A DNA stretch of 64,000 nucleotides from Syncephalis fuscata (taxonomy: Eukaryota > Zoopagomycota > Zoopagomycetes > Zoopagales > Piptocephalidaceae): the NCBI GenBank assembly GCA_025786725.1, contig JAHLTZ010000021.1:410528-474527 (forward strand). Direction: 5' to 3'. Numbering within the stretch: the first letter of the stretch is position 1; the number at the start of each line of letters is the position of its first letter. This document shows positions 11,872 through 24,061 of this stretch, piece after piece. The translations under genes were made by a program, and so were the position numbers. Under the pieces are notes generated by a model. That model saw nothing but the letters and a program-made list of their open reading frames with translations. It was not told the origin of the DNA and made no database searches.

Positions 11872-13930
11872 ACACGTGCGATCCATTCTTCACTGCGCAC
11901 CAAAGCATCGATAATCACTTGAGAGCGATGTCCAGTAATAGGATGTAGTTCGCGTGAACGTTCCTCGGCCAACACCATGGCAATCTAGTTAGATTTGATT
12001 AGCATATCCTAATCAATCAATATATATATATATATACGCATATTACCTCTTGTGATGTTGCCTTTGTCGTGTCAGCTTGACGCAATACAGATTGTGCCAG
12101 ATTATAGATTGCATTATCCCACTCGGTGCCCAAGTGTTTCTCAAGATTTGGATCTGGTGTAGCATAGCCAGCTGCTTCATCAGCACAATGAACAATGCCC
12201 TGAATATAGAGTTTAGATAAACTATATACACTATTATAGTATTATATATATCTTACCATACGATTGACCAAGAAATCTAATAATAACAATGGATTAATTA
12301 CATGCTATATTACAAACAACACAACAACTACTTACCAGGGACATAACAAATACCGTACTTTTGCATCAATGGCGCATCTTCTTCCAAATGAGCCAACTGA
12401 TTATTGGCCGCACCACATACAATTGAAGCACGTATTTTAGGAATTGTGACAGCAGATAGAATACCACCAGTAGCACATGGACAAACAGCATCGCATTCTG
12501 TAGATCGATATAAACATTACTACTCAGTAGGACTATTATAACGAATGGCTTACCCATAAATAGAATATCCATATTACCACGTTCTACATGCTGGTAAGCG
12601 ACTCGATCGCCATTAGGTAGTTGGCGTGTATGCTGGGCAGCAATCTCAAGTCTCACAGCATCAACATCAGCCACGGTAATTTTACTGACATTCTTGGCTA
12701 GTAGAAACTCAACGAGCGGTAGACCAACATGACCAGCACCCTAATAGCATTGCATTAGTAACTATATATCATTAAATATAGTCCTTTCATTTACCTGAAT
12801 GGCAATAGAACTTCCTGCTAATGATTTACCCAAATGATCAAAAGCTGCTTCCAATCCACGCACAACACCACGTGCCTATAACAGTTATTCTATTAGCACC
12901 ATTTACTCTATAACAATTATAACAGCAACTTGCCGTGGGTACACTTGGATTGCCACTACCGCCTAATTCAGTTGGAATACACGTGGTAAATCGTGTTTTG
13001 GAGAAAATGGCTGCCATATCTTGCACTGTACAATCCTACGATTAATACACAGTACTAAATAGTATTATACCAAATAATATTACCATTGGTGCCAACATCT
13101 TCAGCTGTAACATAGCAGCCCTTTAATGCACTAATAAACATACTAAGTTTAATACTTGATATCAATCAATTCAACTACCTCATAAATGTGCCATATTCCT
13201 CATAAACTAAACGACGGGCTTCCGATGATGCTCCGTATTCTCTATAAATTTCTGTATTAGATAGCAGCTCATTCATTAGTTATCTTGCTTACAGGCCATG
13301 CCCAGTATTGCGTGCCATGACACCTTTACCGCCACCCCACCATATTTGGGCCAATGCATTCTATATCATAACTTTAGTACCAATGATATCATTGTAGTTT
13401 AACTGTATAAATACCTTGTGGGTCATGCCTTTAGCCAAGCGAAGTCCATCCCGGAACCAGTCTTCAACCGTATCATACGACCAGTTACGTACCTAATTGT
13501 AACATATTTGTATAACCATATATTTATTAAATAATAAGTCAGTTTGACTACTGTTACTTACACCACCTGCGGCCGGCCCACGACACGTACGATGAACGAA
13601 CGCACCCTAGTAACTATTAATATTGCTGCAGTCATAACGGCAACCATCATAGTTGGTTGGTTACTTGGCCACGAGTCCACTTACTTGGAGTACACCACTT
13701 TTTGGGCCAATTTGCGCAAAGACACCTTCATGTCCATTAAAATCAGTTGATTCTTGCGCGAAAAAGTCGGCCAATGGCTGTAGAAATGGATGCGAGGCGA
13801 CAAAGCGACGACGCTCGTCCTTCTCGCTCGCTTCAAGTACGCAATGGAACGTGCTGATATTAAAGCTGCGTAGCTGCGCAATAAAGTCTTCAAGCGACAA
13901 AAGAAGCACGTTGGGCTTTGGAATAGTCAT
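11872..13930 (-). CDS. Glu/Leu/Phe/Val dehydrogenase (leucine dehydrogenase type)
   Basis: NAD-dependent amino-acid dehydrogenase that interconverts branched-chain or related L-amino acids and 2-oxo acids with ammonium. Thirteen exons: 13685..13930, 13562..13606, 13415..13492, 13293..13360, 13179..13241, 13084..13130, 12934..13035, 12795..12875, 12554..12740, 12336..12497, 12257..12276, 12047..12199, 11872..11984, giving 454 aa. Diagnostic parts are GLRLAKGMTHKNALAQIWWG followed by GGKGV (substrate lysines), the NAD site GAGHVGLPLVEFLL with VADVD, and the C-terminal EERIAHA...EEWIARVKA. The family is mainly bacterial (about 350-370 aa); the extra length is an N-terminal extension, where FHCVLEASEKDERRRFVASH is visible. 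Intron 7 (12876..12933) uses a GC donor (GCAAGT). The many introns show long residence in a eukaryote, so any transfer is old. Confidence 0.85.
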
Positions 13931-14202
13931 AGTGAGCTATTAAATGGTACAAGTTTACCGTACTTGAAAGGCGAGACGAACGAAAGAAAGGCGACAAACG
14001 CCAACGTCGACACTTGTGTATCTACTCGTCTATATATCCAATTACACTCTCTTTGAGAATGTGGGGCAATAATGCCATGGTGACAAATACGATCATTCGT
14101 GTAACCAACAGATTGGTATTTACAGCAATTTTATTATTAAAAGTTTACTCAATTTCAATTAATTAATTAACTAATATGTTAGCTTATTGCTTAAGTAGCT
14201 AA

Positions 14203-17200
14203 TTAGAATTGAGGTGCTGGCGTGGGAATACGTTCACTAATATCAATCGATGATATATCTTGTACATCTATGGGTGGCCATGTGTCTGTAGACTTGCTTA
14301 ATGGTGGCTGTGGAAATAGTACTGAATTAAGTGCAGATAGCGGTTCAGTCGGCATTGTATCCAAGGATAGCATGCGTTCGAGCCATTGTTCATAGTTGGC
14401 CAGTTGATCAGGATGCTCAAGTAAAAGTGCGTCATCTTCTTCAAGCCATAATTCCTCATCGAATGCGGCAATTAGTGCATCGATATCTGCTAGATCCACA
14501 GCTGTATCGGCGGATTTTGTTTTTGTTTTAATAGATGAAATAAATGTGTGTTCATTGTAGAAACTGGACAGTGTACGTAGTGCATGTTCTTGATTCTAAT
14601 GGTTTAATAAAATTATTATCATGTTATTATATTAGTGCCATCTAGCAATTAACCACTTACTACTGCTTCTTCGTTCTCCAGCTCTTGTTCACCACCGATT
14701 AGCCAGTCATCGCGCAAATCTTGTCGGCAATGCAAATAAATACCAGTAATAACTCGCATATTGGCTATTCGGTTTAGTTAAGTGACGTATAATACTAAAT
14801 CGGTACTGATACTTACCCACGGTACATCGCCACTTTCTACCGGCATACGGTACAAATGTCTTGCATACCTTGTAAGCATAGTGCTGGATAAGTGAGTGCT
14901 GTACTTTAAGTACACGCTTTAATACAGCTGGAGCTTTATACTGTAGCATCAGTAATATACGATGGGCACGTCGTTTGGCCAATGACTGTAGAATACGTAG
15001 GAAATTCATTACCGTGAAACAATTGCGCCAACAAGCACGGCACTGACTTGCTTCAGTAGGCAACGGTGGTTCCACTGAAACAGTTGGCTTAATCTTGACC
15101 CGTCGTGTACAATGGCTCATAAAACTACCAATAAATAAATATAACTGCATTTATATAATAACAATTGATTACTTACCAGTACGAGTCAATTTCATTTTGA
15201 GCCCTGCACAATGCAACGGCGTCTTGTTGTCCAAGTAGTTTTAGAGATAATGGTAAGAAATTATGCTCCACTAATAGCTGACTAATATGCTCGTGCTGTA
15301 AAGCATCTATAAATTACATATGATGTAAGCGCTATTTCATATTTTATCTAATATATCAATAAAGGATACGTGATGCTTTGAACAGTTTAAGCATAAGAAG
15401 TAAAATAGCTGACACGGCTTTCCACATAATTTCTTTGTGTCGAGCAGCATCCAATTCTTCCGTATTAACTATATTTTACAATTAATACAGCTGTAATTAT
15501 ATAATCTATACTATTTACCTTGTCGTATTGACTCATTGTCAACGCTATTCTGCTTACTAGAAGCATTTTTACCATTAGGTAGAGTGGCAATCATTACTTT
15601 GGAAAAAAACATAATTGCTGGCTCGAATCGAGTCAATGCTAATCTCTATTCAATGGATTAATAACAGCTACAACTATACACTTATTACCTACATAAAACG
15701 TAGAAATACGGCGTTCACGTTCGGCCAAATGATCAGGCAGTGATTTCGATACATCTTCCAAGTTTAAATGAGAATTACTCGCTGATAAAGGTACAACGGC
15801 CGGTAAATTGCGTTCTACGCGATCCATAGCCGCAGCAGTCTCGGCTATTTGTAAGGCCGACAATGGCACATATAAGCATGACTTGTATACCTTTTCTGCC
15901 TCAGACAGTGCTTCCGGTAATATTGATTGTCGTAAAGTCGTTGGATCGCCGTCGTTATCCAATCCTTCCGATGTATAAGGCATAATAAGTGGCATATTAG
16001 GCTCATGGGCCGATGAAGATGGCATAGGGAATCTTTCTGATCGATCCCGTATGGGTTTCAATAGCGATGAGGCTGGACCAGTAGATGAGGCTGTCATAGC
16101 CAGTGCATATCTTGTTCTATCAGACATTGTCTCATCTTGCGCAAGTACCGGGTATTTAAGCGATAATTCCTCGTAAAAGTATTGAAGATCATAAGGATAC
16201 GCTTTGGGCTTATCTATTTGTTATAATGTTTATTTATTAGTCATCTATTATCAATATTACCAACACTACTTACATGGATCAGTAACTATTGGTAAATCAT
16301 AAAGTTGACGTTTTGCATCTCTTATTTCATGGGCAATCTCCCAATCACCTAATGTGACAAGTATTACTTTCCATAAAGTTAACAGTAACTAAACAGTATC
16401 AACTGCCTATTAATAATTTTATTGATATTATTACAACACTATAACATACCTTTTTAACTGGAAATCCTTTAACACTTCTTTCCATTAAACGAGCTACTGT
16501 ATCAACTAGAACAGCGGCTAATTCAGGTCCATTTTTGGCTAATATATATATATATCAATTAATATCATATATATCATATACATAGTTATGATTACTCACC
16601 CATAGCATCATAGATCAGTGTAGTTGAATGGGTACGTAATGATTCCACGAGCATATAAATCAATGTAAGATATAACTCAATTTCAATACAAATACGTTCT
16701 GCGCCAATAACAACCGTTGCTGTTGCCGTTGGCATTTCTCTAATTTAATATAATAAGCCATCTATACTATTAATATCAATATTCTACTCTTACCGCGCAT
16801 CTTGCAACATTTGCCGAGCATATTCAAATGCATCAATATAGATTTGTAATGCATCTCGACTAAGTAACAAACGATTGTTCTCGACTAATGCCGTCAATTG
16901 CTGGTCACTAGATCGACATTCATGCCAGGCACCCTGTGCAATATAGACAAGTTTACGGGCCGAATTCATACGTACACCTGGTGTAGAATCAGACAAAGCG
17001 GCCAACATAGTGTCTATGGTTTTGATACGCTCTTCATCAGATAATTCATTCCACTTTGCCGCTATAATAAATAGTCCGTATTAATATTAATCAATTAAAC
17101 ATATGTATTGTATTGTATTGTATTACTATCCATCTTACCTTTACGGCTCTTGGTAGATCGATTTTTACATCGCATCTCGTCTTCTTGATCCTCTGATTCT

Positions 17201-17612
17201 TCATCGCCACTTTCTCCACTACGCTCTTTATCTTTATAATCACGGGCAAATAGTTGATAATTCTCATGCCATTGACGGCTTTCAGCATAGCTGTAAAACT
17301 CGTTTAGTTCTTGGACTGTCGTATCGGCACCAGTATATGTAAAATTCAGATTAGGTGGCTAGCATTAGTATATTCATAGTATAATAGTAAATATTAGCTT
17401 CTACGTAATAACCGTACTACACTACTTATTACCTTTGGTTTGCCAGGCATTTGTCGGATGAGCTGTTGAAGTAGCTCTAGTCCAATAGGTCCACCTGCAC
17501 TAGAAGATGACGGTGGTGGTGACGACGACGACGACGAAGAGGGCAAAGAAGACGACGGCGATGACGACGCCGATGACTCTAGAGATTCCTCGCCTGAACT
17601 TTCCATCGGCAT
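14203..17612 (-). CDS. FAR11: STRIPAK component Far11/STRIP (N1221 family)
   Basis: Scaffold of the STRIPAK phosphatase-kinase complex. In fungi Far11 acts in pheromone arrest, TORC2 signalling and cell fusion. Thirteen exons: 17433..17612, 17139..17358, 16794..17061, 16600..16739, 16450..16538, 16274..16388, 15689..16213, 15519..15645, 15370..15468, 15177..15305, 14817..15124, 14661..14764, 14203..14595; sum 898 aa. Residues 1-45 are a Ser/Pro homopolymer region. The N1221 hallmark follows: NLNFTYTGADTTVQELNEFY and then SYAESRQWHENY. The long middle exon (15689..16213) is low-complexity and is followed by the C-terminal half (DUF3402), with LQYKAPAVLKRVLKVQHSLI, YAYKVCKTFVPYAGRKWRC, and acidic/Trp motifs near the end (DEELWLEEDDALLLEHPDQL, ANYEQWLERM). 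Length fits the family (about 830-1000 aa). It shares a 158-base promoter with RFWD3. Confidence 0.85.
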
Positions 17613-17770
17613 AGTGCAATAGCAGAATAATAAAGTATTGGCGCTTGTTGTAGCGTGGTACAGAGAGTAGAAAAGATATATTTAATGAAAAGAAAGACCG
17701 TTTTTCTTTAAATTAGACTTTTTTGTAAACCAGTTCAGTTTATTATTAGCTTTGTACAGATTTGTTTCTA
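17613..17770. promoter_or_regulatory. Short divergent promoter FAR11 / RFWD3
   Basis: Only 158 bases lie between the two start codons, so both genes must share this promoter. No specific site is assigned. Confidence 0.55.
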
Positions 17771-20181
17771 ATGAATGTTGATGTCACCACCACAACAATA
17801 TCCTCTAATGCAAGCATGGCAACAGAATCTATAGTTCAGGTAATTGAATCTATAGCAGAACGCGAGTCTATTAGAATTTCAGACGATGAGGATTGGACAC
17901 AGCCTGAGACCGATGAAGAAACGATTAGTGAATCTGTAATCTCGGACAGTACTGCGTTCATAAATACTACGACAAACAATGTATCTGACGAGGAAGCAGA
18001 GGCATTCCAGCGTTTAGATACGAATCCGGTAGAGTTGGTGAATCTACCGCGTAAACGACCTCGGTTAGAGGAAAGTGAGAATGACGACGAGACTATGCAA
18101 TGCAGCATTTGCTTTGACTCGTGGACACAATTGGGATCACATCGCGTTGTATCGCTAATTTGTGGTCATTTATTTGGTGACAGGTAAATAATAGAATAGT
18201 TGGTATTAATTAACTAATTAGTTAATTAATGACCATAATCATAGTTGTATTCGAAAGTGGCTATCGGATAAAGATCGATCAAAAGCCGCGCGTGGTAAAT
18301 GTCCCCAGTGCAAGTAAGTAATTATCAGTTCGATATATGATATATATATTTATGTATATTAGTATATCAATTTATTAATTACAATGTATTTGTTTAGTCG
18401 ACGAAATAAACGATCTGACATTCGACCCATTTGGATGCAGCGTGCTATAGCAATTGATAATGCTGAAGTGATTGAGGCGCAGAGAGAAGCAGCTGAAGAG
18501 CGAGAACTGCGCTTATACATTGAAACAGAACGAGCCCGATTACAATCAGCCTATAAAATGGCAATGGTTAGTTGAATAGTATATTGGTAATGTTGTAAAC
18601 ATTCTAAGTTTGCTATAGAGTGATTTAGAAAAAGCACAAAAAGAAATTAACGAATTGAAAGCAAAAGTGGCAACGTAAGTAAGAATAGTAGTAGTAGTAA
18701 TAATAATAATATAAATTATAATAATATATATGTATAGATTAAATGAAGGAGTATATTCAACAACTATAAGTTCATTACGAACAGATTCATTAAGACACGA
18801 TGGACTATCAAGGGAGCCATCAATTGACTCAAGTATTCGTGTACAATGTACCCATGAGCATTCTATTCCGTTATGTGAGGTATACATATATATAATAGGT
18901 GTATTGCAAGCTAAATATTATTCAGGCGGGATCATTACGGGCTCTTGCAATGCAATCCAGTTCTAATATGGCATATGTAGGATGTCAAATGGATACGACA
19001 CTTACTACTGAACAAATAAGTGCCAATTTTGGTATTGTACGTCTTCAATTGGATACAATGGCTCGAGATCAACTGGCCTGTCATAAACAGCCTATTCGTG
19101 ATCTAGCTACACATCCTATTGATAATCTAATAATGAGTATTAGTATGGATCGTACTATGAAACTATCTTCGTTTGATACGAATACTACATCAGTACAGAC
19201 GTAAGAAAAAGCATACTGGTATATATGTATGCATATATATAGTATCTAATGATAATATATTACTATTTAGATTTGATTTGGGTTTACCAGGCTGGTCATG
19301 TGGATGGCATCCATCTAATCCTATTTATGTGGCAGCTGGTCTTGCCAATGGTACCATTTTATTATTTGATCGTCGACGGGTTCAATCGCCAATAGAGCGA
19401 TTAAATGGCAAAGACTGGTTAGGTACAAAGCCAGTACATTCGCTTGCATTTCTTGAACCAACAACATCGGGTCTACAATTGGTGGCGGCTAGTTTTGATA
19501 AAGCACTTAGCTGGTCATGGGAGGCTCTACAATCTAAAACAGTTACGGAAGGGTCGCAACAATATGTATTTTATAACGCACCGCCAGGTTAGCGACTCAT
19601 ATAATGATACAGGTGATGTTAGTATTAACACTAATGGCTATATAGGTGCTTCATGCTACGATATGAGCTTATTTTGTTCAGAAACTGATGACATGCGTGG
19701 TTTATTTTCTCACCGAATTAGTCAGCCCGCCTCGTCGCTCTTCAGTATAGGTGCCATTACTGCCACAACTGCAGATACATCAACCAACAGTGAAATAACT
19801 AGGGATTTTAATTTAAAGTTTAATGAAGAGCAAAATTATACGCTTCCTTGTTTGCAGAAAACACTAACACGCAATACAATTGTATCTTTATCCGATACAA
19901 CGCAAGGGAATAGTAAAAATGTACTTATTGCATGTATGGGTAGGGATAATGATCATTCAGTAAGTTAATTATTGTATTTGTTGCGTAGTAATAACTGTAA
20001 ATCACAGATAAGATTTTTAGATCTATCCAATCGGAAATTGTTATCTCAAGCAACGCTGACATCATTAAATGGTTCATCAATTCTATCGATTCGACATCAG
20101 CACTATCAAGGACAGGATCGACTGGCAGTAATGACAAATACCCATTTGCATACATATCAAATGAATTTATCTTCCTTCTAA
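17771..20181 (+). CDS. RFWD3: RING-WD40 E3 ubiquitin ligase, RFWD3-like
   Basis: RFWD3 ubiquitylates RPA and RAD51 at stalled forks and crosslinks (Fanconi group W in humans). Nine exons: 17771..18183, 18245..18313, 18398..18566, 18619..18674, 18738..18879, 18926..19200, 19271..19587, 19646..19959, 20008..20181; sum 642 aa. An acidic Ser/Thr-rich N-terminus precedes the RING (about residues 111-161), with CSICFDSW, SLICGHLFG, CIRKWLSDK and KCPQCN. NRRNKRSDIRPIW and a coiled coil (AQREAAEERELRLYIETERA) follow, then WD40 repeats (LAMQSSSNMAYVG, IRDLATHPIDNLIMSISMDR, LPGWSCGWHPSNPIYVAAGL, VHSLAFLEP). RING, then a coiled coil, then WD40 is the RFWD3 order. The apparent frame change near 19,590 is explained by a 58-nt GT-AG intron (19588..19645). 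Clear homologues are rare in well-studied fungi. Confidence 0.85.
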
Positions 20182-20552
20182 TGTAGTATAATGTAAATTG
20201 TTATCAAAGTGTTATGTTGTATTATTATTATTATTGCCATAATTGAGTATAGCGTGATCAAACAAGTTTTTTTGTCACTGACAAATTTGAATGAACCATG
20301 GTAATAAGTTGAAATTACAACTAAATCTAATACATTTCTATTAATTTAATTTAGTAATTTGTCAAAGCTACCAATGTTTGCAAGTAGAAAAAGCTGTTTT
20401 TATCTAATAAAATAAATTACCATTTCCCTATATGGTAATACCAATCAAGTGATTAAATGACGTATTATGGTGCATCTTTCCACGTATCCCACCATTGTAT
20501 CTTTTTTTATCGTTGTCTACGTCTCGTCTACCGACATTTGTTGTATTTCACA
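20182..20552. other. Intergenic RFWD3 to channel gene
   Basis: AT-rich sequence holding the RFWD3 3' flank and the promoter of the next gene. An in-frame ATG at 20457 could extend the next protein, but the stretch in between is C/T-rich leader. Confidence 0.45.
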
Positions 20553-22710
20553 ATGAGTCAGGCAGTCGACCAAGTACCTTTGCTGCAAGAACGGGCTGTT
20601 CATAGTGAACAAGACATAACAACTGATATTTTCTCGCAACATACGCTTGAACTTATTCGGGCCGTGTGTCAAATTATACCAGAAAGCGAGGAGGCTACTG
20701 TTTCTGCCGCTGCTATCTCTGACCTTGCAAACAAAGCACTGCAAATTATATCATTGCGCAGTCACAGAAATAACCAAGAAAATGGCGGCGCTGTAAGCGA
20801 CACAGCTCATTCGCTTTTACGTGCGGCAGCTCGTTGCGCTACTCGGGCACGCGAAGACACGTTTCGTCGATCGATTTGGCAGGTACGCCAGCATGTTTGC
20901 GTGAAAGCCGCGCTTGAATCGCTATTTCGACTGGCAAATCAGCGCAGCGAACTTGACTATAACTCAATGGCTCAAATAAGCGGTATTGACGACGACATTA
21001 CCGATAGAATGCTAATTTATGCCAACGGCCTACTTGTGCCACATTTATCAAATGGTTATTCAGGTAGGCTAAATATAGTATAAAGTTGGATTTATTGTTC
21101 ACTAGTTAAATAGTGTTGGATTTTGCGCTAAGCACTGGATTGGATGAAGTTTTACAAAACCAGCACGTACAATGTTGCATTGAGGTAGCTATATAGCAAT
21201 GGCTAGTAAAATAACCAATTTATACAACATTGGTACTATTAGGCACTTTGGCACGGAGATATTGTCCCAATTTGGCCTTTATTCAGTAATCAGAGTAGAG
21301 AAAAGCCAGCTTTTTTTCTTGAACGTGCCAATGAAGAGCCCAAATCTCGGGTATACAGCACTAATCAAATAGTTTCTGCGGGACAGCGTGCTATTGGCTT
21401 TTTTGAAGGCTTACTTCGCCCAGAACGGGCACTTGCTCCAATGTAAGAGTTATAGAAATAACAGCCATCCAATCATTGACACATTTATTAGATATTTCGG
21501 TATGTTATCAGCATTAGGATATGTCGGTTACGCTTGTTTGTATATATATCTTTTATTTGCTACCGACTATCGTTGGGGCAATTGGTCACTGGTGGAGCTT
21601 GTCATTTATGGATGGTCGTTTTTGTATACAATCGAGATGGCAGGCAAGGTAGAATTGATATAGCTTTATTAAATAGCTAGGCATTGATATATAGCCATAC
21701 AATAGATACGACGCCAGCGACTACGCTACTTTCACCGTGTTAAGCATTGGTGCGAATTGATGACCCACGGCATGCTAATGCTATCTATGGTATTACGCTG
21801 GTGGGCCATGCACACGTCGAGTCGGGAACGTAGTTATTACTATGCTCAATGGGCTTCTTTATCATTTTCTGCTGTAGCACTACCGCTATCACTTCGTACA
21901 CTTGCCGCATTCGACTGGTCTGCCACAGGGTCTGGCGGGTTAGCCCGTGTTTTCCGTATGATTGACCGTGTGGCCCATGAAATAGCTTGGACCGTATTTA
22001 CCACGGCTATTGTTCTTGTTGGCTTGGCTATAAGCATAACTGGTATGAACGGTGACACATCTCTTTACACGACACTAGCACACGTTATTCAAGGCGCACT
22101 TTTGTAAGTATGGATATGATTAATTTTTTATAACATTATACTAATCAGTAATCAATGTAGCGATAGTTTTCAATTTCTTGAAATTGATGCACTCGATCCA
22201 GTCCTTGCTCCTTGGTTCTATCGTGCGGTGCTCATTCTAGTCTGGCTTATTCTTGGTAACCTTATTATAGCCATCAATGTGTCCGTCTACCAAATACACG
22301 CCCAACCGAGTATGCAGACCATTCCCCGTATGGAACGACTAGCTGCAGGCACTCTACGATCTCTTTGTGCACCAGCCCGGCATGCCTTCCCTGTTCCGTG
22401 GCTACTCATTGTCATTGTATTTGTTTGGCCAGTTGAAAATGCCATAAGATTATTTTATCGCATTCGTTATCGCACCGGTGCAATTGCTCTTCCCGAGACT
22501 AGCAGCAACGATAATGATGACAACGCCAATGCTACATCTGTCGTCATAGAGAATAATACAATTGCACGACGCAAGCATAATTCGTCCAATTGGCGTCTTG
22601 CCATATGGTGGATGACACTTGGTTGGCTTACTCTATTGATCGACATGCTAGTGCGTGCAGCCGAATGGCTTCATCGCGATATCTTACTGCCACCTAAGCC
22701 ACGGTGGTAA
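20553..22710 (+). CDS. Putative TRP-type cation channel, Yvc1-like
   Basis: Six exons (20553..21063, 21114..21184, 21243..21442, 21492..21648, 21706..22103, 22161..22710) give 628 aa. The N-terminal ~190 residues are soluble and helical (DIFSQHTLELIRAVCQIIPE). Several hydrophobic spans follow: YFGMLSALGYVGYACLYIYL, LVELVIYGWSFLYTIEM, ELMTHGMLMLSMVLRWW, the span before SLRTLAAFDWS, EIAWTVFTTAIVLVGLAISI, then a re-entrant/pore-like part and LAPWFYRAVLILVWLILGNL IIAINV. The order of a charged TM4-like segment, FRMIDRVAHE, a pore-like stretch and LGNLIIAIN resembles fungal vacuolar TRP channels such as Yvc1, which release Ca2+. A hydrophilic C-terminal tail contains DNDDNANATS, and two further hydrophobic stretches follow. 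The assignment rests on pattern, not alignment; another polytopic family is possible. The start is the ATG at 20553. Confidence 0.55.
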
Positions 22711-24061
22711 CCGTATCGGCAATGGCTATCACACAGTAATAATAATAAACTGGTCTAATTAGCTTATTAATCTTTATTTACATTTTTCCTATAATTAAAT
22801 AACATTTTATTGTGATGTATATAGAACATAACACTTTGCTTTAATATTACATAATTTAATAAAATGCAATACTATTTACTTAAAAATTCAAAGAAATGGC
22901 GCGTGCTTAAACTGTAGACCGGTAGTTATAGCCAAAAATACCCAGTCAATTAACAGTCACGAACACAGGCACTGACTACAGTATCAACTCAGAAAAAGCT
23001 TCTTAATAATAAAGATGTCAGTGCAATACCGCTTAGTCACAATTGGCTACAGATCAAGAAAAAGTATTAATGCGTGAAATTTCCAAGTAGTGGAAGAAAG
23101 TAATAAAGGCAAATTGACGGAGAGGTAATAACATATATAACCAAAACAGTCATCGTACTGGCTGCTATGCATGTACAGTAATAACAATACTAACAGCGTA
23201 TTCTATACTGCTACGTTGTATGTGCACAACAGCCTACACGACAAATTTAGTGGCCATACACTGCCAAAACCATCATAGATTTTGGTTTGCAATGACGATC
23301 TATACTAAACAAAGCATACAATGGATTTTTCATAGCATATACTCAACATAGCATAAAAACAGCCTAGAAATGCACTTGCCGTGTCAAAGAAAGTGCCAAT
23401 ACCAATGATCGGAGTAATGAAGGTCAGATTACAAAAGAGCAATGCAAGTACATAGTGTAAATAGTATTTGTACTTGATTAGTAATTAAATAACCACTAAC
23501 ACTATCTATATAGTATATATGGAGTGTACATGTAATGGATATATGCTGTCAAGTGTGAAGAAAGAGAAAGGGAAATGTGATGACGTAGATTGTGAGCTGT
23601 GAGCCTGTCAGTCAATATTTATAAACAGTCGAGTTTAATTGATTAATAAATGGAGTGTAAATAATAAAAGTCAATCTACCCAACATGTCGGTACATCATA
23701 GAACAGATTAATAGTAAATGAATAAATGCATTGAGAATAAAAGTCATTTAGCACAAGTAGACAATATTATAAAACATATATTTAGTATAATAGCGAGTGT
23801 AATAAAAGATTAATTAAACATAATAAAGTCATTTACACCTAAAAAAACACTCATTATCATAGAATATAATTTCAGTATGATAGTGAATGTATTAAAAGAA
23901 TAAATGGCAAGCAATAAAGACAAGCACAGTCATAGAATATACCAACTATTATTGCATCATAGAATATACAAGATGGCTTACAAACAAAATAAATTATTTT
24001 ATAAACAACCACATGTTATACCAATAAAATAGTATCTTTATTCACTATTTCAAATCAACTA
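22711..24061. other. Long AT-rich intergenic region
   Basis: About 1.35 kb without a supportable exon on either strand. Imperfect short repeats built on TCATAGAATATA occur around 23,855-23,970, with scattered ATTAAAAGA motifs. It could hold 3' UTRs of two convergent genes or an unannotated RNA. Confidence 0.5.

Noticed and set aside
19580-19650. Frameshift in the RFWD3 gene
   Set aside because: A GT-AG intron 19588..19645 (58 nt) restores the frame and makes the exon sum divisible by three.
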